Assembly: GCF_018326005.1 (NCBI RefSeq)
Contig: NZ_AP021903.1
Location: 6,011,501-6,075,500, forward strand
Direction: 5' to 3'
From: Pseudomonas sp. Seg1
GTDB lineage: Bacteria; Pseudomonadota; Gammaproteobacteria; Pseudomonadales; Pseudomonadaceae
DNA length: 64,000 nt
How positions within the stretch are numbered: the stretch's first letter is position 1; each line of letters begins with the position of its first letter. The position numbers were made by a program, and so were the translations under genes. Below are positions 9,490 through 18,135 of this stretch, piece by piece. A model generated the notes under the pieces. It did not search any database and was not told the origin of the DNA. It saw only the letters and a list, made by a program, of their open reading frames with translations.

Positions 9490-10734
9490 TCAGTGAGATG
9501 ACCACCTCACACTGCCATCCTCACCAATAAACTCCTCAAAAATCTCCTCCCCCACCAACCTGATTTTCGCGTACCCGTTTAGCACCCGCAGCGGATACGC
9601 CGGGTCGTTGGCATCCTGCGTCTCCGACCACAACACCCGCGAATGCCCGTCCAGCTCGCTGGCATTGCCGTAGGGAATCGCCCCGTGCCCGGCGCAACGC
9701 GCATGCAGACCACCCTGTTGCGCGTAGACGATGCCGTTGTGCAAATGCCCCCAATACCAATAATCCGGCTCGCGCCCCAGCGCATCGCACACCGGTTGAT
9801 ACAGCGCAGTCTTGTTGTGCCCGGAAATATCGAAGCCCTGGTGATGGCTGAGCACCATGATCTTTTTGCGTTTCGGCAGGCCTTTCATCCACTCGATCTG
9901 CGGCTCGTTGAGGGTGCCGTCCATGTACAGGTTCATCGCATCCGAGGCGTACGCCGAATCCAGCCCGACCACCAGCCAGTCATCGTTGATCAAGGCGAAG
10001 TAACTGGTGCCCTGCTGCCCCGGAAAACGCTTTGCCAGTTCCTTGAAATAACCGTGGGCGCCGCTGTACATCTCGTGATTGGAGTTGAGGGTGAACGAGC
10101 CGTGGCTGCCCATCGGCCAGCCGGCCATGTCGACGTCTTCTTGGGAATGGCTGCCGGCGTAGTAAACGTCGCCCAGATGGATGGTGAAATCAGCCTGGGC
10201 CAGTTGCATCTGATTGGCCACCGACACCGCCGGTGCATGGCTGTCAAACGGCCCGGTGCCCCAGTCGCCGGCAATCGCCAGGGTCACGTCGCGCTCCATC
10301 TGCACCACCGCCGGATCAGTGCCGAAGGTCGCGTGATGACGCAGGTTTTCGATCCACTTGAGCAGCGCCTCGCTCCACAGCAGATCGAGCAATTCCCACT
10401 TGCGACAACCAAGCAGACTGCCGTCCTTCAGCACCCGGGTTTGCAACTGATCGCTCGACTGCGGCAAGGGCGCGGCGTTGCCAATGCGCAGGATCGACAA
10501 GCCGTGGGACAACTCCCACGGCACTGTCGGTTCATCCGTCGGCAGCTCGCCGTTTTTCAGCACGTACTGCGCCTGATCGTGCCCCCGCTGCAGCAATTTG
10601 ATGATCGCCTGGAACTCCTGCGGCTCCAGCTCGCTGATGAGCTTCATCCAGGCCATTTCCATGCGCGTGAACAAGCCGTGAATGCGCACTTTGACCTTGT
10701 CGTATTCGTGTTTCAGATGACCGACTGCTGACAT
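9490..10734 (-). CDS. Metallophosphoesterase of the GMC/cytochrome cassette
   Basis: A 414 aa calcineurin-like phosphoesterase. Metal-site motifs appear in order: GDWG (D157), GDVYYAG (D189), SNHE (N219, H220), LSHHQG (H297, H298) and GHLHNG (H330, H332). About 140 N-terminal residues (coiled or helical, with RMEMAWMKLISELEPQEFQ) precede the catalytic domain and match nothing I recognise. There is no signal peptide, so it is probably cytoplasmic. It is the last of three same-strand genes (GMC-hydrolase fusion, di-haem cytochrome, this gene), 25 bp after the cytochrome stop. The phosphodiester or phosphomonoester substrate is unknown; the genomic partners suggest a lipid-like or sterol-like substrate, but that is a guess. 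Confidence 0.85.
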   Translation of the reverse strand: MSAVGHLKHEYDKVKVRIHGLFTRMEMAWMKLISELEPQEFQAIIKLLQRGHDQAQYVLKNGELPTDEPTVPWELSHGLSILRIGNAAPLPQSSDQLQTRVLKDGSLLGCRKWELLDLLWSEALLKWIENLRHHATFGTDPAVVQMERDVTLAIAGDWGTGPFDSHAPAVSVANQMQLAQADFTIHLGDVYYAGSHSQEDVDMAGWPMGSHGSFTLNSNHEMYSGAHGYFKELAKRFPGQQGTSYFALINDDWLVVGLDSAYASDAMNLYMDGTLNEPQIEWMKGLPKRKKIMVLSHHQGFDISGHNKTALYQPVCDALGREPDYWYWGHLHNGIVYAQQGGLHARCAGHGAIPYGNASELDGHSRVLWSETQDANDPAYPLRVLNGYAKIRLVGEEIFEEFIGEDGSVRWSSH

Positions 10735-10759
10735 GGCGTAATCCTCTATCCAATAGGGT

Positions 10760-12628
10760 TCACAGGGTTTTCATGAATTCGATCAGCGCACGCTTGTCGG
10801 CGTCCGACAGCGTCGTGCCGTACAGGTGACCACTGTTGTGGTTGCCCTCCAGCCGCGTGTCGTACTTGAAGTCCGCCGAGGCCTTGGCCTGTGCGCCGCT
10901 GGTGACGAACCCGACATTGACCGGGTCGTACACGTCGGAACCGGTGATGAACACCTGCGGACGTTTTTCCGGTGGTTGCAGCAGGTCCCACAGGGTCGGC
11001 ACCGAGCCGTTGTGCAGGTACGGCGCGCGCAGCCAGATGCCGTCGGTAGGCGTGTTGCTGTAGCTCTGGGTCTTGCGGTAGGCGCCGAAGTCGAACGGCG
11101 GTTTTTTGAAGGAGTGGAATGCGGCCACCAAGCCTGTGGTAAACGAATCGAGCCGGTGCGGATCGGTGCCGAGCTGGTCGATGTTGGTAGTGACCTGTCC
11201 GGTATCGGTGCGACCGAAGTCATGACAACCGGCGCAGTTGTTGTCCCAGATCGGTTTGCCCTGCGCGACCTTGGCCTGATCCAGCGCCCACGGCCACGCC
11301 GGCGCCTTGTGCCCGAGCAGCCAGTTGGTCACGCGATTGAAGCTCGGCGGCAACACCGATTCCGGCGTTGCACCCACGGCCATCGCGGCAGCGTAGTTGC
11401 GTTCGTGGATCTTGTTGTTATTGCCGTCCCAGTGCAGGTACATCGATTCCCGCGGTTTCTGGTTCCATACCTGCGGCAGGTCGACGGTGCCGATGGTCGA
11501 GTCATCCGGGAAGCCGAACACCACCATTTTCGTCGGGTTAAAGGTATCGGTGCGGCCCGGGCCCTGTTGCGGACGCAGCTTCTGCCAGGCGTACGCCTGT
11601 TTCTGCTTGAGCAGCGCGCTTTTCGCCATCGGCATGATCAGATAACGGTTGTAGAGCTTTTCGAAAAAGCCCAACTGGAACTTGGCGTTAATCGCCGCCA
11701 TCACCGCGTCGGTGGTGAATTTCGGGTCGCTGGCGCAATCGTAGGCGAACCACTGGAAGGCTTGCAGTTGCAGGGTGTTGGCCGGCGCACTCGGCACGTT
11801 TACGGCGACGTCGCTGGCATTCGCCCGGTAGGAACCGGTGTGGCACAACGCGCAGTTCGGCTCGACGGTCGGGTAGCCAATCTGCCGCTTGGCCATGCCG
11901 ATTGGCAGGTCCTTGCCGTTCTCGAAGAGAAAGCCGAAGACTTCCCAGCCGCCGGGTTTGGGCATCTTTTCCGGGCACATTTGCGGCAGCACGGCGAACA
12001 GGTAATACGGGATGCGCGCTTCGATGCCGAGGCCAATGGCGGCGTATTTATAGTGGTCTTCGTCGGAGGCATATTCCTGTTCAGGGACGACGCGGAGCAT
12101 CTGATACCAGGTTTCATAACCAATGAAGCCCAGCACCGCGACCACGATCAACGTGCCGACCTTGAAGGCGTGACTCTGCCATTGCCGCTGCCACGCCGCG
12201 CGCCATTCGCGCCAGCCATCGCAGAGCAGCGCCCATGGCCGGTTCTCCGGCGCGGTGCCGAGGTAGAGGAGAATTCCGAGGATCAGGAAAAAGCTCAGAT
12301 CGCCCATCAGCATCGGCACGAACACCGAGCCCTGAATGCTGGTGTTGATCAGGTAGATCCAGAACACCACCGCGATCAACCGCGTCAGTACGCACAGCCA
12401 GGAATGCACCACATAGCGCGGCGCGTTGAAGCCCGACGGCATGTAAAACACGCTGATGCCGATCAGCAGCATCCCGGCGTTTTCCAGCCACGGGTCGGAG
12501 AGTTGCGGCGGCAATCCGACCACGGATGTCAGCAATCCCGGCGCGAATAGCGCGGGGATCGCGAACACCATGTTCATCGCGATGCCGAGCCAGATGAAGC
12601 GTTGAAACCAGCGGATGTAGCTGTCCAT
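10760..12628 (-). CDS. Membrane-anchored di-haem cytochrome c (RoxA/MauG-like C-terminal domain)
   Basis: About 622 aa. The N-terminal part has five predicted membrane spans (about 9-38, 50-65, 72-95, 103-124, 156-176). The rest is a soluble domain, presumably periplasmic, with two haem c motifs, CALCH (259-263) and CAGCH (465-469). It ends with YLHNGSVPTLWDLL, a segment seen in di-haem oxidoreductases of the RoxA and cytochrome-c-peroxidase superfamily. The start is taken at ATG 12628, nine bases after AAGGAA; an ATG at 12637 is possible. The frame stays open further upstream only because it runs through a REPIN. It lies between the GMC fusion and the phosphoesterase and is a plausible electron acceptor for the GMC flavin. 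Function beyond redox is unknown. Confidence 0.82.
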   Translation of the reverse strand: MDSYIRWFQRFIWLGIAMNMVFAIPALFAPGLLTSVVGLPPQLSDPWLENAGMLLIGISVFYMPSGFNAPRYVVHSWLCVLTRLIAVVFWIYLINTSIQGSVFVPMLMGDLSFFLILGILLYLGTAPENRPWALLCDGWREWRAAWQRQWQSHAFKVGTLIVVAVLGFIGYETWYQMLRVVPEQEYASDEDHYKYAAIGLGIEARIPYYLFAVLPQMCPEKMPKPGGWEVFGFLFENGKDLPIGMAKRQIGYPTVEPNCALCHTGSYRANASDVAVNVPSAPANTLQLQAFQWFAYDCASDPKFTTDAVMAAINAKFQLGFFEKLYNRYLIMPMAKSALLKQKQAYAWQKLRPQQGPGRTDTFNPTKMVVFGFPDDSTIGTVDLPQVWNQKPRESMYLHWDGNNNKIHERNYAAAMAVGATPESVLPPSFNRVTNWLLGHKAPAWPWALDQAKVAQGKPIWDNNCAGCHDFGRTDTGQVTTNIDQLGTDPHRLDSFTTGLVAAFHSFKKPPFDFGAYRKTQSYSNTPTDGIWLRAPYLHNGSVPTLWDLLQPPEKRPQVFITGSDVYDPVNVGFVTSGAQAKASADFKYDTRLEGNHNSGHLYGTTLSDADKRALIEFMKTL

Positions 12629-12679
12629 ATCGTCCATTTCCTTGTACAGACCTGAGAGGTGCAGCGCCTGATACACCGC

Positions 12680-12745
12680 TATCGCGAGCAGGCTCACTCC
12701 TACAATTGGAATGCGTCCCCCTGTAGGAGTGAGCCTGCTCGCGAT
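12680..12745. repeat. REPIN, family C, inside the cassette
   Basis: Inverted pair of the TAGGAGTGAGCCTGCTCGCG repeat with a very short spacer, between the GMC-hydrolase stop (12766) and the cytochrome start (12628). Confidence 0.87.
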
Positions 12746-12765
12746 GCAGTCGGCTCGGTTCTGGA

Positions 12766-15700
12766 TCAACCGAGGGCAGTTTTCTCCAGGTGTTCAAGGA
12801 TGATCGGATAGACATCCACCACCGCGTTCTTGCCGAACATGCAATCGATGTGGCCGTAGCCCGGCACCACCTGCCGGCTATAGCGCTCCGGCCCGTGCAT
12901 GTCGCACAAACGCTGATAGGTCTTCAGCGTGCTTTCCGGCAGATAGCACTGGTTGTCGGCACCGCTGATAAAGCAGATCGGCATGGTCAGCCGATCGAAG
13001 TGCGGCATGTACACATCGTTGCCTTTGAAATCCACCAGATGCCCTTTGCGCACGATCAGCGCCAGGTGCTCGAAGGTCTCGATGTTCGACTCGCCGAACA
13101 GCTCGTGCAGGTTGTCGTGCAGGGTTTCGTTGAGGGTGTCGTGGCGATACAACGAGGCGTACATGAAGGTGATGCGGTGGCACACCGGGTTGGTGCAATA
13201 ACCCTGCGCCTCGATCCGCGCGTAGCCATTCAGCGCCTTGTCGTAGAGTTTGTTGAACCAGTTTTCCTTGCTGTCGGCGTAAGCGGTCATCGACTTGATG
13301 CCGATCGCATCGAGCATTCCCGGCAGGTGCAATCCAGCCTTTAATCCGGTGGCGGTGGCGACCACGGTGTCCGCGGCAATCTGCGAGCAGACCACCGAAC
13401 GCACGCCCTGCAACCCGGCGAGCAGCGACATGAAGAAGGTCGTTGCACCGTAGCAATGCACCACGCATTGCACGTCTTTGGCCTGAGTCTCCTGCTGAAT
13501 CTGCGCGATGGCAGCCTTGAAGTCGTACTGGGCAATCTGGTCGCCGTTCCATTCCTTCTTGCTCGCCGGCAACAGAATGCTCACGCGGAAATCCAGCAGC
13601 CAGACGTCGTAATCGTGCTTGCACAGGTATTCGAGCAGGTTAGTCTGGATGGTGTCGGTGGAGAAGATATTCGAACCGACGCCCAAACCATGCACCAGCA
13701 TCACCGGGCCTTTGCTGCCGGCCTGATAACGGCTCAGGCGCAGTTCGACACCGTCCTCGGTGGGGAAAAAATGCACCGCCGGGGTTGGCGCATCCAGTGG
13801 CCGTTTCAGCCGTGGCGGCGCGTCGGGGTTGAAGTAGATATCGCCGGCAAACACCCCGCCGTAACTTTCCCAGAGAATCCCGGCGAAGAACTTGCCGAAC
13901 CGCGCCAGCCCTTCGATGCGCTCACGCTCGTTGCGCGCATTGAGCACTTTCATGGTGGTCATCTGTTTGGCGAAATCGGTCGGATGAATGTGCATCACCC
14001 CCGAGCCGATGACCTCGCCGCTCTTGTCCGGCCCGCGATACAACGTCACGTACAGCGTGCTGGTGTCGTGCCAGATATTCAGCACGCCGTTGTCTTCCGG
14101 CACGGTTTTGAAGGCGCTGAAAAAGTAATCGTTGCCGTCCTCGGCGGTCAGCTTCATGTCGTATTTCATGTGGCGCGTATCGACCTGCTGCTCGAACTGC
14201 TCGAACAGGTTGAACACACCGTTGCTGGCGGTCAGCGGTTCTGGCGACAGCGCCGGGGCGATGACCGTACCGACGATGGTTGCGGCGTGCTCCGGCTCCT
14301 TGATCATCCGGTTCATGTCGGCGGCGGTGATGGTCAGGGTGAAGTCGATCGGCGAGTTGTCCGCCTCGCCGCGTTTGGCGGCGGCTTCATAGACTTTCAG
14401 ATCGGTGCTTTGCGCAGCAGTGAAGGCCCGGGAGAAATAGCCCTTCATGGTTTCGGTGAACTGCACGCCAAGGGTTGGCGGCGCCACCGGTTTGCGTGGT
14501 GCCGATGGCAGCGTGTAGTCGATCTGCCAGCCACGGTCGGCGGCGAGCAGGCCCATGTTGCGTTCGCTCACGGCGGAAATGGTCAGCAGCGGATTGACCG
14601 CCAGCGACGTCGGAATCACCGCGCCGTCGGTCACGTACAGATTGGCGTAGACATCGGTGCCGGCCGCACCGCTGAACACCTGGCCCTTGTGGTTGACTAC
14701 GCCTTGGCCGGCATCTTCGCCCATCACGCAACCGCCCAGCGGGTGCACCGAGACGATGCTGTGCTTGAGCAATTTGGTCCAGATCGGGTTCTCCACCCAG
14801 ACGCCGCCCAGCGCCTTGGTGCTCTGGTGCAGACGCTCGTTGCCGAGTTTGAAGTTCTCTTGCTCGCCAACGCCGGGCCAATCGATACGCAACTGATCCT
14901 TGTTATCCAGCACCATGCGCCCCTGACCGCTGTCGTGGCTCATGATCAGGTAGGTCTGCATGTTGTGCAGAGCGCCGTAGTACGGGCCGCGCAGGAAACT
15001 TTCCGCTTCGCGTTCCTTGTATCTCACCTTGCCGCTGAAACTGTCGTCGCTGGCGACGCCGATCATCTCGGCGAACCCGGCCATGCTCGGCACCATCGGC
15101 CGGCCAAGGGCGCCGGGAATCGATCCCTCTTCAATGACCATGCGGCTGCGCCAGTCACCTTCGGTACGCATGTCGATCACCGACGTGATGCACGGGCCAA
15201 CCGGGTGCAGTTCCTTGGCAGGGTGCGCGCCGAAGCCGATGCCGTTGATGGTCTGCTCGCAGTTGTGGCCGAAGCCGAGGATGTCGCCATTGCCGCTCAT
15301 GTTCTCGCCGAGCTGGCCGGACATCACCAGGCCTTTGTCGCGCGAGCGCAGGAGAATTTCGGTAGAGCCGAGCGTTCCGGCGGAGACCACGACGATGTCG
15401 GCCTTCACAAACAGCGTCGGCGCGGAAAACTTCTCGCGGCCGCTGTCCAGATACTGGAAGTGCACGATCCAGCCGTCACCGTCACGCTCCAGATGCCGCA
15501 CTTCGGCCTGGCAGAAAATCTCCGCACCGTGGTTCCAGGCGTCCGGCAGATAGTTCATCAGCGTGGTGTTCTTGGCCTTGTTGTTACAGCCCGACACGCA
15601 GTCGCCGCACTGGTTGCACGGCAGTTGCTCAACACCGACGTGGTTGAGGTTGTTCGGCAGTTTGTCGAAGGTCACGTTGATCGGCGGCTTGTAGAAGTGC

Positions 15701-16218
15701 GCGCCCTGCTTGAGGTAATCCGCGGACTTCTTGTTGGCGTCGAGCTTGGGCAGGTTCGGTGCAGTGCTCGGGTAAGGATTGGGTTTGAGCATCTCCCGAG
15801 CACGGGCGTAACCATCCTTGAGCAAGGTGTCGCGATGCTCGCGAACCGCTTGCGGCCAGCGTGGGTCGTCGAACACACCGGGCTCCGGCTCGAGGGCAAC
15901 GTTGGCGTTGATCAGCGACGTACCGCCGAGGCCGCAACCGACCACGACGTTCTGCTGGGCGTTGACGTGCAGGTCGAACAACCCCGTGCGCGAGCCGATA
16001 TGGCCATCGGGATCGTGCACCTGCAATTCTTCGGTGGCGGCAATCATGGTGTTGGGGTATTCGCCGGGCTGAATCTCTCGGCCGCGCTCGAGCAAACACA
16101 CCCGTTTGCCGGCCCGGGACAGGCGCGAGGCAGCAATGCCGCCGCCATAACCGGAGCCAATGACGATGACGTCGTAATGTTCCTTGATCTCGCTGATGGG
16201 CGTTGCAATGCGTGTCAT
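12766..16218 (-). CDS. GMC oxidoreductase fused to alpha/beta hydrolase
   Basis: A 1150-residue fusion. Residues 1-570 are a cholesterol-oxidase-type GMC flavoenzyme: FAD motif GSGYGG (21-26), the flavin-site stretch VVVGCGLGGTSLINANV (91-107), a cysteine cluster C201, C204, C207, C211, the active-site HPLGG (H492) and NPLLTISA (542-549). Residues 580-800 are a linker domain I do not recognise. Residues 815-1150 are an alpha/beta hydrolase with oxyanion VHGLG (842-846), nucleophile elbow HCYG (C922 instead of the usual serine), acid D1088 and H1123. AGGA stands eight bases before the ATG. There is no signal peptide. It heads the three-gene cassette. It would oxidise an alcohol and hydrolyse or transfer an acyl group on, probably, the same bulky hydrophobic substrate; the substrate is unknown. 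Confidence 0.88.
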   Translation of the reverse strand: MTRIATPISEIKEHYDVIVIGSGYGGGIAASRLSRAGKRVCLLERGREIQPGEYPNTMIAATEELQVHDPDGHIGSRTGLFDLHVNAQQNVVVGCGLGGTSLINANVALEPEPGVFDDPRWPQAVREHRDTLLKDGYARAREMLKPNPYPSTAPNLPKLDANKKSADYLKQGAHFYKPPINVTFDKLPNNLNHVGVEQLPCNQCGDCVSGCNNKAKNTTLMNYLPDAWNHGAEIFCQAEVRHLERDGDGWIVHFQYLDSGREKFSAPTLFVKADIVVVSAGTLGSTEILLRSRDKGLVMSGQLGENMSGNGDILGFGHNCEQTINGIGFGAHPAKELHPVGPCITSVIDMRTEGDWRSRMVIEEGSIPGALGRPMVPSMAGFAEMIGVASDDSFSGKVRYKEREAESFLRGPYYGALHNMQTYLIMSHDSGQGRMVLDNKDQLRIDWPGVGEQENFKLGNERLHQSTKALGGVWVENPIWTKLLKHSIVSVHPLGGCVMGEDAGQGVVNHKGQVFSGAAGTDVYANLYVTDGAVIPTSLAVNPLLTISAVSERNMGLLAADRGWQIDYTLPSAPRKPVAPPTLGVQFTETMKGYFSRAFTAAQSTDLKVYEAAAKRGEADNSPIDFTLTITAADMNRMIKEPEHAATIVGTVIAPALSPEPLTASNGVFNLFEQFEQQVDTRHMKYDMKLTAEDGNDYFFSAFKTVPEDNGVLNIWHDTSTLYVTLYRGPDKSGEVIGSGVMHIHPTDFAKQMTTMKVLNARNERERIEGLARFGKFFAGILWESYGGVFAGDIYFNPDAPPRLKRPLDAPTPAVHFFPTEDGVELRLSRYQAGSKGPVMLVHGLGVGSNIFSTDTIQTNLLEYLCKHDYDVWLLDFRVSILLPASKKEWNGDQIAQYDFKAAIAQIQQETQAKDVQCVVHCYGATTFFMSLLAGLQGVRSVVCSQIAADTVVATATGLKAGLHLPGMLDAIGIKSMTAYADSKENWFNKLYDKALNGYARIEAQGYCTNPVCHRITFMYASLYRHDTLNETLHDNLHELFGESNIETFEHLALIVRKGHLVDFKGNDVYMPHFDRLTMPICFISGADNQCYLPESTLKTYQRLCDMHGPERYSRQVVPGYGHIDCMFGKNAVVDVYPIILEHLEKTALG

Positions 16219-16584
16219 GAGACTGATCCTTTCTCAGGCTGATGGGGCAACTCTGCGGTTGCCTGCAATCAATGGGCGAACGAGCACCTGGCCTCCGGGG
16301 CGGACCCGGCGACAGCACAGCGGTTGGGGCAGGACTTACGCGCTATAGACGCGCGTGTTGATTGGCCGCACGACGTAACGTGCGCTTGCGTGGCGAGGGG
16401 GTTGGGCGATGTGGGCGGCTATCCATCATGCGTTCTCCCAGAACCAGATGTGGATAAGTGACGGCTGTCCTTGTGCCATTGCAGTGAAGACAGCAGAGGA
16501 TTCGAAGTCAAGGCAACGCCTTAGAACTGTATGAAATGTGATCAAGTGCCGTTTGGACTATGGCGGGCGGGGCTTACACGGTTT
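16219..16584. other. Leader/promoter region of the GMC cassette
   Basis: Non-coding stretch between the cassette and the DnaA-box array. It contains one perfect inverted DnaA box (TGTGGATAA, 16449-16457). I see no gene and no convincing sigma-54 site. The cassette promoter must lie here or in the array. Confidence 0.5.
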
Positions 16585-17150
16585 GACGAACAAGTTATCC
16601 ACATAGCCACCCACAGCATATGGGGGTAACTGTGGATGACTCGGAAAATAAGTGGCTGATCTGTGAAGAAAAATCGTGACTTATCCAGAAGGACGGTTTG
16701 CGAGAGGTATTGGATATTTTTTGATCACTTGCGTGTAAGCCACGTTGTACATGGTCTGTAGCGGATGGCGAACACGTTATCCACAGAAGAGCCAACAGAG
16801 AACGGGGGTAACTTCGGCTTGTCTGTGGAAAAGCGTCGAAGGCTTTGTGAAATCGGGGTTTACGCGGGAGTTTTGCGTAAAACCAGACGATTTGATTGTT
16901 TTTTGATCGACTCCTCGTAAGCCACGGTTTATATGGGTCTCAGCGGATAGCGAACATCTTATCCACAGAAGCGCCAACAGAGATTGGGGGCAACTTGGCG
17001 AGTTATCCATTGGAAAAAGCCAGAAAAAACCGCAGCTTAGGCTGGTTGTTTTTTGATCGGATGGCTGAAAGGCTTGATTGACGTGGGGTGCAGTGATGGG
17101 CGAACACGTTATCCACAGATCCGCCAACAGGGATTGTGGGTAAACAGCCT
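16585..17150 (+). repeat. Tandem array with perfect DnaA boxes
   Basis: Three full units and one truncated unit. Each starts GCGAACACGTTATCCACAGA, then GCCAACAGAGATTGGGGG; the full units end with a TTTTTTGATC block. TTATCCACA lies at 16595, 16777, 16959 and 17109 (periods 182, 182 and 150 bp). TTTTTTGATC lies at 16717, 16899 and 17049 with the same periods. Near-matches to the box (TTATCCAGA, TTATCCATT, TGTGGATGA) add to the density. Short open frames on the minus strand repeat the word LWITCSP, but this is a by-product of the DNA repeat. Confidence 0.85.
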
Positions 17151-17179
17151 GCCCTCATCGGAACGCCGACCGCCCAGCC

Positions 17180-17346
17180 CTTTCCCGGAGGGAGAGGGGG
17201 CCCACAGAGTTGTATCGGACAAATAGATCGACCTGCAGCACCACGGTGACCTTAGCTTGGCCAAGCCTGAGTTTGCGCTGATCTTTCAGGTCGATGTAAC
17301 GCTTGAAAGCGCCACCGTAGGTCCCCTCTCCCTCCGGGAGAGGGGC
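17180..17346. repeat. Inverted-repeat element downstream of etfB
   Basis: An outer arm rich in GGGAGAGGGG pairs with CCCCTCTCCC at the other end. An inner arm ATCGACCTG pairs with CAGGTCGAT. The right end (17323-17345) is itself a GGGAGAGGGG hairpin five bases beyond the etfB stop and may end the dgc-etf transcript, though no T tract follows it. Confidence 0.55.
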
Positions 17347-17349
17347 TCT

Positions 17350-18120
17350 TCAGCGGACGACACCTTCTTCGATCAGCAGTTTGAGGATGGCTTCAGCTCC
17401 GGCCTCTGCGGTAACACCCTTGAGCACCTGCCCCCCGCCACCACTGGCCTTGGCCGTCGCGGCTTTCATTCGGTCGGCACCGCTTTTGGCCTTGATCACC
17501 TTCAAGCGTTTCGGCCGTGGTTTGGCCGGTTGCAAAGTGGCAACCGCGAGCAACTCATCATCCACAACTTCCACATCTTCAGCCTGCAAGACACCCCGCC
17601 GCGCCGGGCCATAAGCGCTTTGCCGAGGCTTTGGCGCAGCGTTATCCACAGTCGCCAGAAACGGCAGTTTCACCTTCAAGCGCCGCCGCTGCCCCCGGGG
17701 CAATGCTTGCAGCACCAACGCCGAACCGTCGTTGATCGACTCGACCTGCGCCAGCCCGACCACCAATGGCCAGCCCAACCCTTCGGCCAGCAGAAACGGC
17801 AGCATCCCCGAACCTTCACCGGTTTCCGCCTGACTACCGGTCAGCACCACCTGCGCCCCGGCATCGCGCAGATACGCGGTCAGCGCCGGCAGCGCATCGG
17901 CGCCAGCTGGTTGTTCCAGCACATGCATCTGTTCCAGGCCCATGCCCAGATAGGCGCGCAGTGCCGGTTCCGCGACATCCCCGGCATGCAGCACTTGCAG
18001 GTTATCCCCAGCCAGTTGCAGGCCCAGTTCCACGGCGCGGGCATCCTGTTCGGCGCGGCGTGGCCGGCCCGAAGTCGGGTGGGCACCAATGGAAACCAGG
18101 CTGATGACATTGCTGTTCAT
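17350..18120 (-). CDS. etfB: Electron transfer flavoprotein beta subunit of the dimethylglycine pathway
   Basis: 256 aa. It carries the ETF-beta signature LTGSQAETGEGSGMLPFLLAEGLGWP (about 114-139), which contacts AMP/FAD. It is divergent from the housekeeping EtfB, with a long Lys/Pro/Gly-rich C-terminal section (about 198-235). It follows etfA by 15 bp and ends the operon dipeptidase-DUF5943-dgcA-dgcB-etfA-etfB, so its job is to accept electrons from dimethylglycine demethylation and pass them to the respiratory chain. The equivalent genes in P. aeruginosa are, as I recall, PA5400/PA5401. Confidence 0.9.
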   Translation of the reverse strand: MNSNVISLVSIGAHPTSGRPRRAEQDARAVELGLQLAGDNLQVLHAGDVAEPALRAYLGMGLEQMHVLEQPAGADALPALTAYLRDAGAQVVLTGSQAETGEGSGMLPFLLAEGLGWPLVVGLAQVESINDGSALVLQALPRGQRRRLKVKLPFLATVDNAAPKPRQSAYGPARRGVLQAEDVEVVDDELLAVATLQPAKPRPKRLKVIKAKSGADRMKAATAKASGGGGQVLKGVTAEAGAEAILKLLIEEGVVR

Positions 18121-18135
18121 AACTGTGTCCTTCCC

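Noticed and set aside
12629..12769. In-frame N-terminal extension of the di-haem cytochrome
   Set aside because: The extra 47 codons are read through a REPIN; the internal ATG 12628 has a proper AAGGAA site.
13456..16242. 928-codon open frame on the plus strand opposite the GMC-hydrolase gene
   Set aside because: It is a GC-rich antisense shadow: no recognisable domain, heavy in His, Arg, Val and Gly, while the opposite strand encodes a clear enzyme with motifs and a ribosome site.
16595..17127. Repeated short ORFs with LWITCSP words
   Set aside because: They are read through the DnaA-box repeat units (TGTGGATAA reads as LWI). No ribosome sites; the repetition is at DNA level.
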